Below, piece after piece: positions 1 through 10,543 of a stretch of 64,000 nt of DNA. The first letter of the stretch is position 1, and every line of letters begins with the position of its first letter. Both the position numbers and the translations under genes were made by a program. The DNA comes from Ustulina deusta (taxonomy: Eukaryota > Ascomycota > Sordariomycetes > Xylariales > Xylariaceae). The DNA is taken from positions 1,054,001-1,118,000 of the forward strand of contig JAJNNX010000005.1 in the NCBI GenBank assembly GCA_023159155.1, in the 5' to 3' direction. Under the pieces are notes generated by a model. That model ran no database searches. It saw nothing but the letters and a program-made list of their open reading frames with translations, and had not been told where the DNA came from.

Positions 1-249
1 TATGTGCAGTAATTTGCGGCTCTACTCTCAAGGGTCAGCTTACATTACTCTAGGCGAGATTTCTAGATCCGTCGGCGTTCGCTAAGGGAAAAAAAAAATA
101 AGAAACAACCCAAAAAAACAATTGCTGGCTTGGACGTCCGAGATATCACGCGAATGTATAAGGATATAAGAAGGGAAGAATATTTTTCATGATTTTTACA
201 TAGAAGAGTTCAAACACTGTTTGTCTATTACCCCCAAGTGAATTACAAA

Positions 250-2400
250 ATGGATACCGCTGCAAGCATGATCATAGGATTCATGGGTGGCGACATCAAA
301 TTAATACGGCCGCCAACGACTGTGGACCTACAGCGCCAAGCAGTCCAATCGCCTACCGCGAATCATCCTCATGTACGCAGTCAGCAGGATTCACCATCTG
401 CACGAGGGATTGAAGAAAATACTGACCGCTCGAATGGAACCCTTGTAAGTTGTTGGTGGGATGATAGTTGCCACCATACGTGAACATATACTATCGTGAA
501 TTATACCAGTGACCGAACATGAAGGGGAAGGAAGCAGATTGCTATCATGTGTCACTTGGATCTATAATCAGCATGATATCGTGCTAACTACCTACGCTAG
601 ATTACCTGGAACGGCGACAACGACCCCGAAAACCCAAAGAACGTGAGTTACCGCTGGAGTTATTTTCTTCCCTTTCTAGTAACTTGAGAGCTCCCGAAAT
701 GTCTCAGGAGTATGTTTCGGGAGCATGTTTCGAGAGCTCCAGAACTGCTTAAAAGAGTAATTGCTGACTCTAGAGGTTACAGTGGTCCTCCAGGAGAAAA
801 TGGAAAGCAATCTTTGCAATCAGTTCTTTCGTTTTCTTGAGTCCGCTATCCTCAACCATCGTGGCCCCAGCATTGCCCGCGATTGGACGAGAGTTCCACA
901 TCGACCAGCCAGCGATTGAGCAGATGGTCCTCTCGATCTTCCTCTTGGGATTTGCGCTTGGCCCATTAGTCGCCAGTCCTCTTTCCGAAATCTACGGCCG
1001 CGTGAGAGTGGTTCAAGTCTGGAATTTCGTATACATTCTCTTCAACGGTGCTTGCGGAGCAGCCCAGTCCAAGGAAGCGATTTTGGTTCTCCGTTTGCTA
1101 GCAGGGTTGAGTGGCAGTGCCACGCTCGGCGTAAGTTACAAATTCCTCTATCAAGGCGCTGTCGACTGACGCGCCATACACAGATTGGGGGCGGTACTCT
1201 AAGCGATCTGTTTCGATCAGAAAATCGTGGAAAAGCTGTAGCGATATACAGCTGGTCTCCGATTCTCGCGCCACTTGTGGGCGCCGTGCTTGGTGGTTTC
1301 AGTGGGTTCTCCAATATTTCCATCATCAATGCATCAATTTACTCTTAACGACATGTTAAGCGATGAAGAAATTGACGCTATTTCTACAGTCTCGGAATAT
1401 ACGACATGGCGCTGGACATTCTTTGCCTCATCCTTGCTCAGCGTTGTTGTGCAACTTTCCGGTTTCGTGTTCCTAGAAGAAACGTATCCCCCATTGATAC
1501 TGCGGCGAAAAAGAGACATGCTAAGAGCACAAACAGGCAACACAGACCTTCATACAGAGTTCGATTATCTTGATAATTCTCGGATTCAAGTCTTGAAGAC
1601 TAATCTGGTACGACCATTCAGGTTGCTTGCAAGCCAACCAATCATTCAAGTTCTGGCACTATACAACGCCTTCCTTTATGGAAATATCTATATTTTATAT
1701 GCCGACTTCGTCGACCTTTGGACCGATGTTTACGGTGAATCATTACAAATTGCGGGTTTAAACTACCTTGCTATTGCTATTGGATCTGCCTTCGCTGCAG
1801 AGTGTTCTACATTAATTAACGACAGAATATATCGCGTATTGTCGAAACGCAATGGCGGGAACGGCCTCCCCGAATTTCGGGTTCCTAGTAAGTAGACTCA
1901 GACTGTTCATTTCATTGTCACCATAGAAGTAGAACGAATGCTTATTTCCGCGATGAAGTTATGATACCTGCAACGTTGTTCCTGGCTGCTGGCATGTTCT
2001 GGTATGGGTGGACGGCCGACAGACACTTGTACTGGATTTTGCCTGATATTGGGGCCGCCATATTTGTTGCCGGGGCACTCACATGCACAATTTCAATCAA
2101 CGCATATGTGATCGACACTTACGGTCGTTATGCCGCCAGCGGATTAGCGGCGGTTTCCACCATAAGGTGCCTCGCTGGGTATACCTTTCCAATTTTCGCG
2201 CCTTACCTGTAAGTCACCCGTGCTGGTTCAGTAACTGGTATTTCTACTGACTGAATAGATACTCTCGGCTGGGTTACGGATGGGCATGTAGTATCCTCGG
2301 TTTCATTTCCCTGGGTATCGGGCTCCCTGCAGCGATACTACTTCGAAAATATGGTAAACTTTTGCGAGAAAAGAGCCCATACGCCTCAAAGGTTCAGTGA
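250..2400 (+). CDS. MFS transporter, DHA1 (drug:H+ antiporter-like) family, 7 exons
   Basis: A 530-residue plasma-membrane-type transporter. Exons that keep frame: 250-444, 601-642, 783-1130, 1184-1301, 1390-1887, 1959-2208, 2259-2400. I start at ATG 250; the frame is open 12 bases further up only through a GTG. Family marks seen: ITWNGDNDPENPKN just before the first helix (the W-DG-DDPENP-N signature of fungal DHA1 proteins), the loop 2-3 motif PLSEIYGRVRV, WRWTFF near helix 6, LEETYPP after helix 6, and FWYGWTA in the second half. The ~80-residue N-terminus is hydrophilic. Twelve helices are expected for the family; I count about that many hydrophobic blocks. It heads a block with a ligase and an aldolase, so export of their product is an inference. 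Substrate cannot be read. The acceptor at 1958 (GATGAAG) is the least canonical splice site but is the only nearby AG that joins in frame. Confidence 0.88.
643..782 (+). other. MFS intron 2 with inverted repeat
   Basis: This 140-nt intron holds the perfect 9-bp inverted pair CTCCCGAAA (691-699) and TTTCGGGAG (715-723), and the direct pair GAGAGCTCC at 686-694 and 732-740. Such a stem could fold in the pre-mRNA. No function is implied by sequence alone. Confidence 0.4.
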
Positions 2401-3530
2401 ATCCCAGTGAGTCGCGAAAATCTTCAGACCTAGTTGCTGGTGTATTTAGGTTGGTGGAAGAGTTCAAGACGCTTAGGAGGATTCAGAAATGAATTGACTA
2501 TTGCATTGAGCATTAGTCTATACTCTCACTACTTCTCATTTCGAGATGATCCCTTTGATGCCCGGCTTATTCTAAAGTGATGAAGAAAGGGATTTCTTTC
2601 CTTCTTCTGAAAAGAATATAGTTCGGTTCAAAAACTGGTAGCTTGGGCGCCATGTGTCCAACTTGAGGTAGAAAAGATACGCAATTGGGTTGGTGTTGTA
2701 CGGAAGGTTTAACTGGGAAGGTCTCTGCGAGGTCGGACGTATTGAATGAGGTAAGCATATAGCTTAGTCATCATTCGTACGTAATATAGCGTACGTAATA
2801 TTGCAAGTCTATGGTGGAGAATACGAAAGGCTGTCGAATGTGTTAATTGGAAAGCTTTGCAAAGCTTGATGTTAATATCGAGCGACCAAAAACTTTATAT
2901 TTTCCCGCAAGCCTCTGATTGGTCTATGCATGCCAGGGAAATTGACCACAACTCTAAATCACATTTGCGGCTTACGCAGACTTCGCCTGGAATTCTTCTG
3001 AATAGCGGTTCGACGCCCTGAAGGGGGGGGGAAGGGTCCCAGGGGGTCTCCCCCTTGGCATAGGAGTTACAGCGTACTAAAAGTGGAGCTTCGCCGGCAA
3101 AGCTTTCCATTTGAGGGATATTCTTAGCCCTACACGGTCTTTTATAAGTAGATCTAGACTGTCTCGACGAGGTTATTCAACCCTCGCTCATCTAAGACAT
3201 ATTGGCGGCGTTCGGAGGTTTAGAATACCGAACGAGTTATATATATAGGCCCCAGTCAACCCAGGGGTCCGAATGGCTTCCGAATGGACCATACGGATCT
3301 TTGCTGCTCTAGATGATGATTGCCAATTCGAGTCAATATGAGATTTTTCCCACGATTCAGCTCGCATAATAGTGACTACAACACCCGGTCCTCTTACACT
3401 AGCTAGCATAAGCCTTGACACTACCTTGATTCTATGGGACCACGTTATAGAATGAGCAAAGGAAATAGCACTGTCCATTTGAGCCGAGAGCCACCACATA
3501 TTGCGGGTTGAAGAAATGCGACGGCGAGCA
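2401..3530. other. Intergenic region between convergent MFS and ligase genes
   Basis: No convincing gene. It contains a 12-base direct repeat CGTACGTAATAT near 2777-2805, a perfect 16-bp palindrome AAGCTTTGCAAAGCTT at 2852-2867, and a G tract near 3025. A 116-codon minus frame at 3188-3538 overlaps the end of the ligase gene by a few bases; its composition does not look coding and I do not call it. Confidence 0.5.
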
Positions 3531-4862
3531 TTAGACATTATCCTTCCCTCTCACCTCGTCAAATCGTTCATCAACAACATCTCTAAGCTTGCCACTTGCT
3601 TCCAAGAACACCAGGTCGTGAAAGCTGGTCCATTCCAGCTCAATGGGAGCAATGGTTCCGGCATCTCGATTCTTTGCCCAGCTCGGATTCGCCTTGATTA
3701 TTTCTTCTGTGACTCTTTCGGCCAGCTCACAAGAATTTGCAGGCTTCACAGCGGCAATTCTGAAGATGACTACATTTTGTGTGCCGCGTCTGCGAATGAC
3801 CGTCTGAAAGCCGTCTCCGATCTTATCGCCAATAACGTTTACAATCAACCTCCTGATCAATTCTTTGTCCAAGAGGGCAGTGCCCACTTTTAGCCCGACG
3901 TTGCTACGGCCTCGGAGACGAAATAGTCCCTCCTCGTAATTCACCCACTCGCCTAGGTCTCCAATTGGATATCGAATTGTTGGCTGCAGTTTCTTCAATA
4001 AGTTTGTAACCACAATAGTCCCTCGGGCGCCAGGCTGTCTGATAACGGACCCGTCGTCGGCAATAATCTCCAACAGTACTGTACTAGAGCACACTTTATA
4101 GAGAGGGTCGACATCCGCGTCAGGGTCGTTCTGATTGGTCTCGAATTCCGGAAATGCGACGATTTTGCATTCGACAGATGCATAAGCTAGTGGCCGTATC
4201 GTAGCAGAGGGGAAGGCACTTCGGAAAAGACACCGCAGATCCTTGTAGAACGGCTCACCTGTGTACAGGATTGATCGAACACAGGACAGCGATTTTCCTT
4301 TGCTGCGAAGATAGTTGGCGAGTTTCGTGGCGATGAAGACATTGCTGATAACCACGGTGGCATCGAACCGAGACAGGTCTTTTTCAATTTGTTCGGGAGA
4401 TTCTTTACCACTGATTGGCATATTGACAACCGGGATAGGGCAGTTCATGACGGTGTAGCCGTATGTCATAAAGCCCGAATACATGCCACCTTGAGAGGAG
4501 AGGTTCGCGACTCGGTCTCCAGGCACTATGCCACAACTCTTGGCAAAGAGCTGACCGTGAATTTCAGATGTTTCCAAGAACTCTTTACGTGTCATGAGGA
4601 CAGTTTTGGGCTCCGAGGTCGAACCCCCACTGCGCATGATTACCGCGTCCATCAAAGGTTCAGTGATCACGCCGTTTGGTTCTGAGTTTGACGAGGACCA
4701 GTACTTGAAGCCGTCGACAAGTGGGAGATCCTCGAATGATTTGATGGGGTTTGGTAGATGCGCGTAGAGTGATCGGTAATAAGGCGAGCGGGTGCGAACA
4801 TACGCGACGAGTGCATCAAGAGATGATTGAGGTAGAGGTGCCATGATGATTTCGCCTACCAT
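3531..4862 (-). CDS. PaaK/CapK-like AMP-forming acyl/aryl ligase
   Basis: A single-exon, 443-residue adenylate-forming enzyme of the phenylacetate-CoA ligase (PaaK/CapK-like) type, expected to activate a carboxylic acid with ATP. Seen: a phosphate-binding loop RSGGSTSEPKTVLMT at about residues 77-91 in place of the usual SSGTTG-PK, YPIGDLGEWV (about 298-307) matching the YxTGD motif that contacts ATP ribose, LRGRSNVGLKVGT (about 316-328) at the hinge, and ASGKLRDVVDER (about 422-433), where the Lys would be the A10-type catalytic lysine. No carrier domain or reductase is fused, and the length is usual for stand-alone PaaK members. Two candidate starts exist, ATG 4862 and the internal ATG seven codons later (4844), which precedes APLPQ. 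It is divergent from the threonine aldolase and convergent with the MFS gene. The substrate is not readable; CoA-thioester formation is a family inference. Confidence 0.85.
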   Translation of the reverse strand: MVGEIIMAPLPQSSLDALVAYVRTRSPYYRSLYAHLPNPIKSFEDLPLVDGFKYWSSSNSEPNGVITEPLMDAVIMRSGGSTSEPKTVLMTRKEFLETSEIHGQLFAKSCGIVPGDRVANLSSQGGMYSGFMTYGYTVMNCPIPVVNMPISGKESPEQIEKDLSRFDATVVISNVFIATKLANYLRSKGKSLSCVRSILYTGEPFYKDLRCLFRSAFPSATIRPLAYASVECKIVAFPEFETNQNDPDADVDPLYKVCSSTVLLEIIADDGSVIRQPGARGTIVVTNLLKKLQPTIRYPIGDLGEWVNYEEGLFRLRGRSNVGLKVGTALLDKELIRRLIVNVIGDKIGDGFQTVIRRRGTQNVVIFRIAAVKPANSCELAERVTEEIIKANPSWAKNRDAGTIAPIELEWTSFHDLVFLEASGKLRDVVDERFDEVRGKDNV

Positions 4863-5706
4863 CCCAATGATATAATCGGTCTTTTCGAGAGTGAATACGG
4901 GTTATCTGTGATTAGAAGCATTGAGAGAATTATCTGTCCAACTTCGAGCCACTAGGTGTGTTTTATATCTCAGCACCAGCCATAGAACTTATTGTGTAAC
5001 TCTGTTTTCGGGTATGGTAATAGTTGTTACCCCCTTCAGAGCCAACCAAGCCAACAACGCCGCTTGAGAGCTTGGAAATGTTACAATCTTTTCGCATACA
5101 ACAGCTCAGCCCGGACTAAATGAAACAACCCCGATGTCCACTCCACTCACCGGTATGAGTGGATCAGATTTATTATTGATTATCAATCCACGAAGCCATC
5201 GTTGGCCAAAGGTAGATGCTGTACAAAATCACGGGACAGACCGTAATGTGCTCGGCATTACTAACCTGGTTTTCACCTACCAGTTGATCAAGTCAAGGGA
5301 AAGGTTGCATCGGCGTTGTTTCGGCACGTGCCAAGCTAGAAAAGTCCTACAGAAATGTCCGCCTTTGTGGCAAATTATCTGCTGTCATACCGGCAATTAT
5401 TAGCAGGATGGATACACGTAAGGCGGAGGCGAGCCGCACTGACATTTATTCGGTGTAAGCTGGATATTCGTCTGCGCAAGAATAACGCAATCTGTACGCA
5501 AAGATGCGCATCCTGACGGACATGGATTAGATTCTTGTTCGGTACGAATGTGCGAAGAATAATGGCCTCTCACTGTTAGTGGATATAAAGTTGGCATTCT
5601 GCTAGGTGTTAAAGCTCGTTGGGTGAGAGTCGCAGCTGCTTGCAACTTCCACACTCATCACTTCAAGCACCTAAGTTGCGCCGAATCAATACCAAACACG
5701 TTCACC
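4863..5706. promoter_or_regulatory. Shared divergent promoter of the ligase and threonine aldolase
   Basis: An 844-bp region separates the two divergently transcribed start codons. It carries the perfect palindrome GGCACGTGCC at 5323-5332, an E-box (CACGTG) core of the kind bound by bHLH factors. No other element can be called with confidence. Confidence 0.45.
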
Positions 5707-6873
5707 ATGTCTTCCACAAGGACCGAGGTTTACACCAACGACACACTGCACATCGAGCGGTGCAACACGTCAGACGCGGTTGAGATCCCCCTTTCAACAG
5801 CGTGGACTGTCCCTGGGCAGGCAGCATATGACTTCCGATCAGACTACGTGACGACTCCCAATGCAGCCATGCTCCAGTCCATTATCTGCACAAGTCTACG
5901 TGACGATGTTATGATGGAGGACCCAACTACTAATGATTTCCAAGACTTCATCGCCAACCTCACTGGCCATGAGGCCTCTCTCCTTGTTCTGTCTGGTACC
6001 ATGGGCAACCAGGTTGCACTTCGTGCTGCTTTGGAGGCACCACCGTACAGCATTGTTTGTGACTCCCGCAGCCACATCATAAACATGGAAGCAGGCGGCG
6101 CGGCGACACTTTGTGGTGCGCTCATGATAGGTGTCGCACCGTCGAATGGACACCATCTCACCCTGGAAGACATAAAAAAGCATTGCACTCTCCGGCAGGA
6201 TGTCTATGACTGTCCGACACGCGTCATCAGCTTGGAAAACACTCTCTCAGGGACGATAATGCCCTTGGAGACTGTTCGTATGATATCTGAATGGGCGCGC
6301 AGTCAAAACCCTCCAATCCACATGCACCTAGATGGAGCTCGTCTCTGGGAAGCGGTAGCTGCCAAAGCCGGTAGCCTGAAGGATTATGCCTCGCTTTTCG
6401 ACAGTCTTTCACTTTGCTTCACCAAAGGACTAGGAGCGCCTCTCGGGTCGATTGTCGTTGGCAGTACATCTTTTATAAATCGGGCCCGCTGGATGCGCAA
6501 GATGATCGGGGGAGGACTGCGCCAAGCAGGAGTCATAGCTGGGCCCGCTAGAGTCGCCGTAGAGGAGATATTCCTCAAGGATCGGCTGCGGATTTGCCAA
6601 GAGAGAGCCAAAGAGCTTTCAAAGGCATGGACGACTCTAGGGGGGAAACTCGAGCACCCCACGGAGACGAACATGATCTGGCTAGACTTGGAGACGGCTG
6701 GCATTGACAAGGAACGCTTTGCGGACCTGGCCGAGCAAAGAGGCTTGAAGACCATGAGAGGTCGCTTGCAGGGACGGCTTGTCATTCACTATCAAATTTG
6801 TGACGAGGCGTTGGCTCGGATGACTGCCCTCTTTGGCAACATCCTCGAGACTGTCATATCAGAGGCGACTTGA
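5707..6873 (+). CDS. Low-specificity L-threonine aldolase (PLP-dependent)
   Basis: A 388-residue, single-exon fold-type I PLP enzyme that cleaves or forms beta-hydroxy-alpha-amino acids (threonine or allo-threonine to glycine plus acetaldehyde; many members accept aromatic aldehydes). Seen: FRSDYVTTP at 43-51 (family FRSDTVT-P), LRDDVMMEDPT, LSGTMGNQ at 95-102, DSRSHI with the PLP-stacking His at 123, LENTLSGTIMPL at 176-187, HLDGAR at 207-212 where Asp binds the pyridine nitrogen, and CFTKGLGAPLGS where Lys240 is the Schiff-base lysine. The ATG at 5707 has a good CACC context; the frame is open upstream only from GTG 5623. Length is normal for the fungal family. Divergent from the PaaK-like ligase, suggesting shared regulation. 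A housekeeping GLY1-type role is the alternative to a cluster role. Confidence 0.93.
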   Translation: MSSTRTEVYTNDTLHIERCNTSDAVEIPLSTAWTVPGQAAYDFRSDYVTTPNAAMLQSIICTSLRDDVMMEDPTTNDFQDFIANLTGHEASLLVLSGTMGNQVALRAALEAPPYSIVCDSRSHIINMEAGGAATLCGALMIGVAPSNGHHLTLEDIKKHCTLRQDVYDCPTRVISLENTLSGTIMPLETVRMISEWARSQNPPIHMHLDGARLWEAVAAKAGSLKDYASLFDSLSLCFTKGLGAPLGSIVVGSTSFINRARWMRKMIGGGLRQAGVIAGPARVAVEEIFLKDRLRICQERAKELSKAWTTLGGKLEHPTETNMIWLDLETAGIDKERFADLAEQRGLKTMRGRLQGRLVIHYQICDEALARMTALFGNILETVISEAT

Positions 6874-8708
6874 ACCCTACGCCCTACAACTTGACAGCAA
6901 TTCGTTCTTTGTACCGGGTATTTTATTATTCCCAAACATTGGGCATCGGATTGGTTGCTTTTTATCTCAAGCGTTTGCATAAAAGAAATATATAATAAGT
7001 TCCAGTCATGAGTTAAAAGGCGCTGCATGGGATAGAGGATTTACCGAAGCATCGTTGATGTGTAGGATCCGGGGCCACCTAATCGCTGCCGCTGGGCTAG
7101 TTATCCAGCTGCGAGCGAACCGTTGAAGATGAGTATGAACCAACCACTTGTTAACCGCTACCTACAAAGAGGTCGGGGGTGATCTGCGGCAAACCCGCAG
7201 TGTGCCGCTGGTCGTCTGTAGGTTCTAATATGCTGGTGCAAGAGGGAGTATTTGCTCGAAACAAATGGTTGATGTTGAGAGACAGAAAGGTAAATGGTAC
7301 TTAATGCAATAACGCAAGGAATGAATCTAATATATACCTACCTACCGGGTTTTCAAGTAAGAGACCGTGGGCTTGGGCAAGCCAGGTTCTAAGTTTTACC
7401 AAATGCCAAGTATGCAACAAACTAGGCTTAGCGCACTTGCCGCTTTTTCTCAGGCTCGGCTCAGCCAGTTATCAGTCAGGTGACTGAGGAGCTAATTTAT
7501 GCATTATTTATGCAGAGCGAAACGGTCCTTACCTAAACCGTTAGGTTGAACGGGCCAGGTGTTGGGAGACATCCAATGACGGACGCGGGGCTGGACCAGG
7601 AGACAAGCCACAGCCATGCGCGCAGGATCACGTAAGCAGTCACGTGACGGCTCGACAGACTCGACAGCGAGTCGAGCGAGCCAGACGTAGGGTGAAGGAA
7701 GGAAGGTCTATATAATGATGAATGATTCCTATGTATCTAGCCTTTCCTTACTTCACTATTCAATCTAAGCATACAGCCAGTTCTTGGAATCAACTCTTAG
7801 TACTACTGTGTGGGAGTAATCTCCTGACGACAACAACGACTTATTGCTCAGTGACTTATAGGCTTAGCCCTTACCCTTAGGAACAAATACCCTTAGAGCC
7901 TACCTTATACTCCGTGTATATAGTAGGGTCGTTACAGTCAACTTAATCGATACGCAGCCCAAGACTTGTTGTACCCATACCATCAGTTTTATATTTTATG
8001 CACCCCGATCCCGAAGTTACCTATTAGCTTATGTATAGAGGAGAAGGCAGAAATCATGGAAAACACTAAACTCATACCGTTCCTTTATGTGACGAACGTG
8101 TGACAAACGTCTCAAATCCAGTTAGATCCACTTTTCTCCCTAAGCCTTATCGATACGCGCTTGCTATCCTCATGTACATACTTCTATTGTTTCAGCAGAT
8201 GACCGGACCTTTCTCTCTCCTCTTCGTTAGCTTAGAATATTAGTTCATAGTATCAATCAAGCTATGATGGCAGACAACCCGATCGTGACACTTTACATTT
8301 ACTTTGATTAAAATACTCTAGGTAATATTGTTCGGTTCTGCAGGCTGACTTGCTATGCATTAGATGTGAATTTAAACATTAGGATTGTTTAAAAACATGT
8401 TAAACTTATATTACAAAGACAACTTTTGATATAAATTTACCAGCTCCCCTTTGACCCTCTTAGCAATGGTAGAAAAAAAAGAAGCTTACTTGTAGATCGA
8501 ACTAGAAATAAAGCGCATACTGACTACCAACAGTGTATTTAGGACCTGGAACGGCCCCCTCACAGTGCCTGTCACTATTCCCTCTACAACATCAATATCA
8601 CACCCAACACTGAAGGTGCTGCGCCGCTGTGACGCGTCTACTCCGTAAACCGCCAACATTTCACCAGCGCTTCATCACGGTATTGTGCTTCGCGGAACAG
8701 ACGACGAC
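6874..8708. other. Intergenic, gene-free
   Basis: No gene is visible over 1.8 kb. The middle carries the LTR-like stretch described separately. A small hairpin-like element (CTCGAC/GTCGAG arms around 7672-7688) and GTCACGTGAC at 7639-7648 lie inside that stretch. Confidence 0.5.
7560..7936 (+). repeat. Possible solo LTR or LTR-like relic
   Basis: The stretch opens with TGTTGGGAG and closes with TCGTTACA, has a TATATAA box near 7709-7715, a pyrimidine-rich initiator-like CTTTCCTTACTTCAC downstream, and a 3' part rich in CTTA/TTAG. This layout (TG...CA ends, internal promoter) fits a Ty1/copia or gypsy LTR of about 375 bp. I found no clear target-site duplication, no second LTR and no gag-pol remnant, so this is tentative. 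Confidence 0.3.
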
Positions 8709-10543
8709 ATGGCGGACGCCGCGAAGGTCTTGGAGCAGGCCTTTGCAGCCATCCGGAATGCTGATCTTCAGTACCCAGACGAACAACTCCTCGAATGCTT
8801 CCTGCAAGATTCGGTAGACTCTGGAGCTGCCGCTCGCTACATGCTTCAAAAATACTCCCCCGGAAGAGGTGACCCCGATTTAATACCGCTGCTGTCCGAT
8901 TGGAAACAGTTAATCGCTTCTAGTACGTACCATCATATTTAAACCCACAGAGGCGCTATGCTCATAACAAAAGTCACGCACGAGTTGCCGCCTTACCGAA
9001 GGCCTGACAGAGACGTTGTCGCCAATGTTAAAAGAAGGGATGGCGACAAGTGTTGCATCACTGGCCTGAAAAGCTCCTTTATTGATCCGCTGGCCGTCGC
9101 TCCTATACTTCCAACGGCTAAGGCAATCGATCAAGTAAGTATAACTCTCTTCGTTCTTGTCCTTTCTTGATGTAGTTCCAACTAACCAAATACTTGTTTA
9201 GTCTTTGCATGAAATGCTTAGCGTCTTCATCGGTCCCGGAATGCAGCAGCGAATACTCTCCAATGATGCTTCTCTGAATGATCACCGGAATCATTGGCTT
9301 GTCCGCAAATCTGCGGCGATAGCGTTGTCGCAAGGGTTTTTTCAGTTCATGTTCAGCAAAAGCTCCGAGGTGAGTGTCTGACTGCCTGTCTACGGCACGC
9401 ATAGTCTCAAGTTAAAAGATTGTCAAGACATTTCCGCTTACAAAGATCCAGTATCGTGTAGCTACAGTTAGAATTGGAGGTCCAGCATGGCCTTCCATTC
9501 TAGACAAGACGCCACTGCTTCGGCGTGGCTTTTTCACAGACCACTCAGCTTCTGACATAGACACTCCGGATATTTCATTATTGCAAATCGTATCGCAATT
9601 TGCAAAACCCGTACGGTGGACCTTGGTCGCTCGAGAGATCGCGGGTAAACAGCCACAACCAGCTACCAATATGCTATCCTCCACACTTTGGCGACTTCTC
9701 TCAGAGTATGCCGCTATGCTTTTCACAACGGTGCGCTGCCTGGTACTAGCTACCCTCCGCATACGAGTCTACCGCTGCTTGGGGTTCATAGGAGCATACC
9801 TGTACGGGTCATCCTCCAGCTTGAAGGTTCAACAACTTCCGTTCGGCATGTATCTCAAAACAGCGAGCGCAGAAGAGCACAAGGGGTTGGCTAATGAGTA
9901 CGGCGCTTTGCAGCTCGTGCGACGCCGTAGTCGTATACCTGCCCCCCGCCCATTAGACTTTGTATCAAGCACAGACATGTCTTACCTACTGACTTCCCGA
10001 GTTCTAGGCCTCCCTCTAGGGATGTGCATTGATACACTCAGTGAGAATGAGGTATATACGCTGGTTTATGACTTGCGGAGATGTCTGGGGGAGCTGCGGG
10101 CAATACCAAAGGAAGTCACCCCAAATTATGCCATCAGTAATGCCCTCGGTGAGCCGTGTTATGATTACCGAATTATCGCGGGTTTAGACTATGACGAGGA
10201 GCGGGGAGATTTCATTGGACCATTTATGGACGAAGAGGAGTTTAACAGGACCCTCCAGGTTGGCGCATTGCCTGGTATTTCTCATTGCAGCGGGCATAAA
10301 ATTGTCTTCACACACGCAGATTTGAATATGCGAAACGTCCTCGTGCATAACGGCAGGCTTTCAGGGATCGTGGACTGGGAGAACTCTGGGTGGTTTCCGG
10401 AGTATTGGGATTATACCAAGGCGCATTATATCACGAAGCTCCAGAAGCGGTGGTTGAAGATCATCGACGAGGTCTTTAAACAGTTTGGGGATTTTCAGAA
10501 TGAACTAGCAACCGAACGCCAGCTCTGGGAGTACTGTTTCTAA
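8709..10543 (+). CDS. HNH-like domain fused to aminoglycoside phosphotransferase-like kinase
   Basis: About 544 residues, four exons: roughly 8709-8926, 9011-9134, 9202-9369, 9419-10543. Introns 2 and 3 are clear; the first is uncertain (donor GTACGT/GTACCA, acceptor 9001 or 9010). The N-terminal third has KRRDGDKCCITGL followed by VAPILP, resembling the core of HNH_2-type fungal domains, and NHWLVRKSAAIALSQG. The C-terminal half (from about residue 235) is an APH/choline-kinase fold: LPFGMYLK (ATP-side lysine), TSRVLGLPL, the Brenner motif FTHADLNMRNVLV with catalytic Asp and Asn, and GIVDWENSGWFPEYWDYTKA carrying the metal-binding Asp. The fusion matches a family I know from other Pezizomycotina genomes, with no established substrate. 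The single His of the HNH metal site is not obvious, so nuclease activity is doubtful. Start ATG 8709 is chosen over an upstream GTG at 8685. Confidence 0.82.

Noticed and set aside
3188..3538. 116-codon minus frame after the ligase gene
   Set aside because: It overlaps the ligase end in another frame, shows no domain, and its residue pattern does not look coding.
5623..5706. Longer N-terminus for threonine aldolase
   Set aside because: It would need a GTG start; ATG 5707 has a good context and matches family length.
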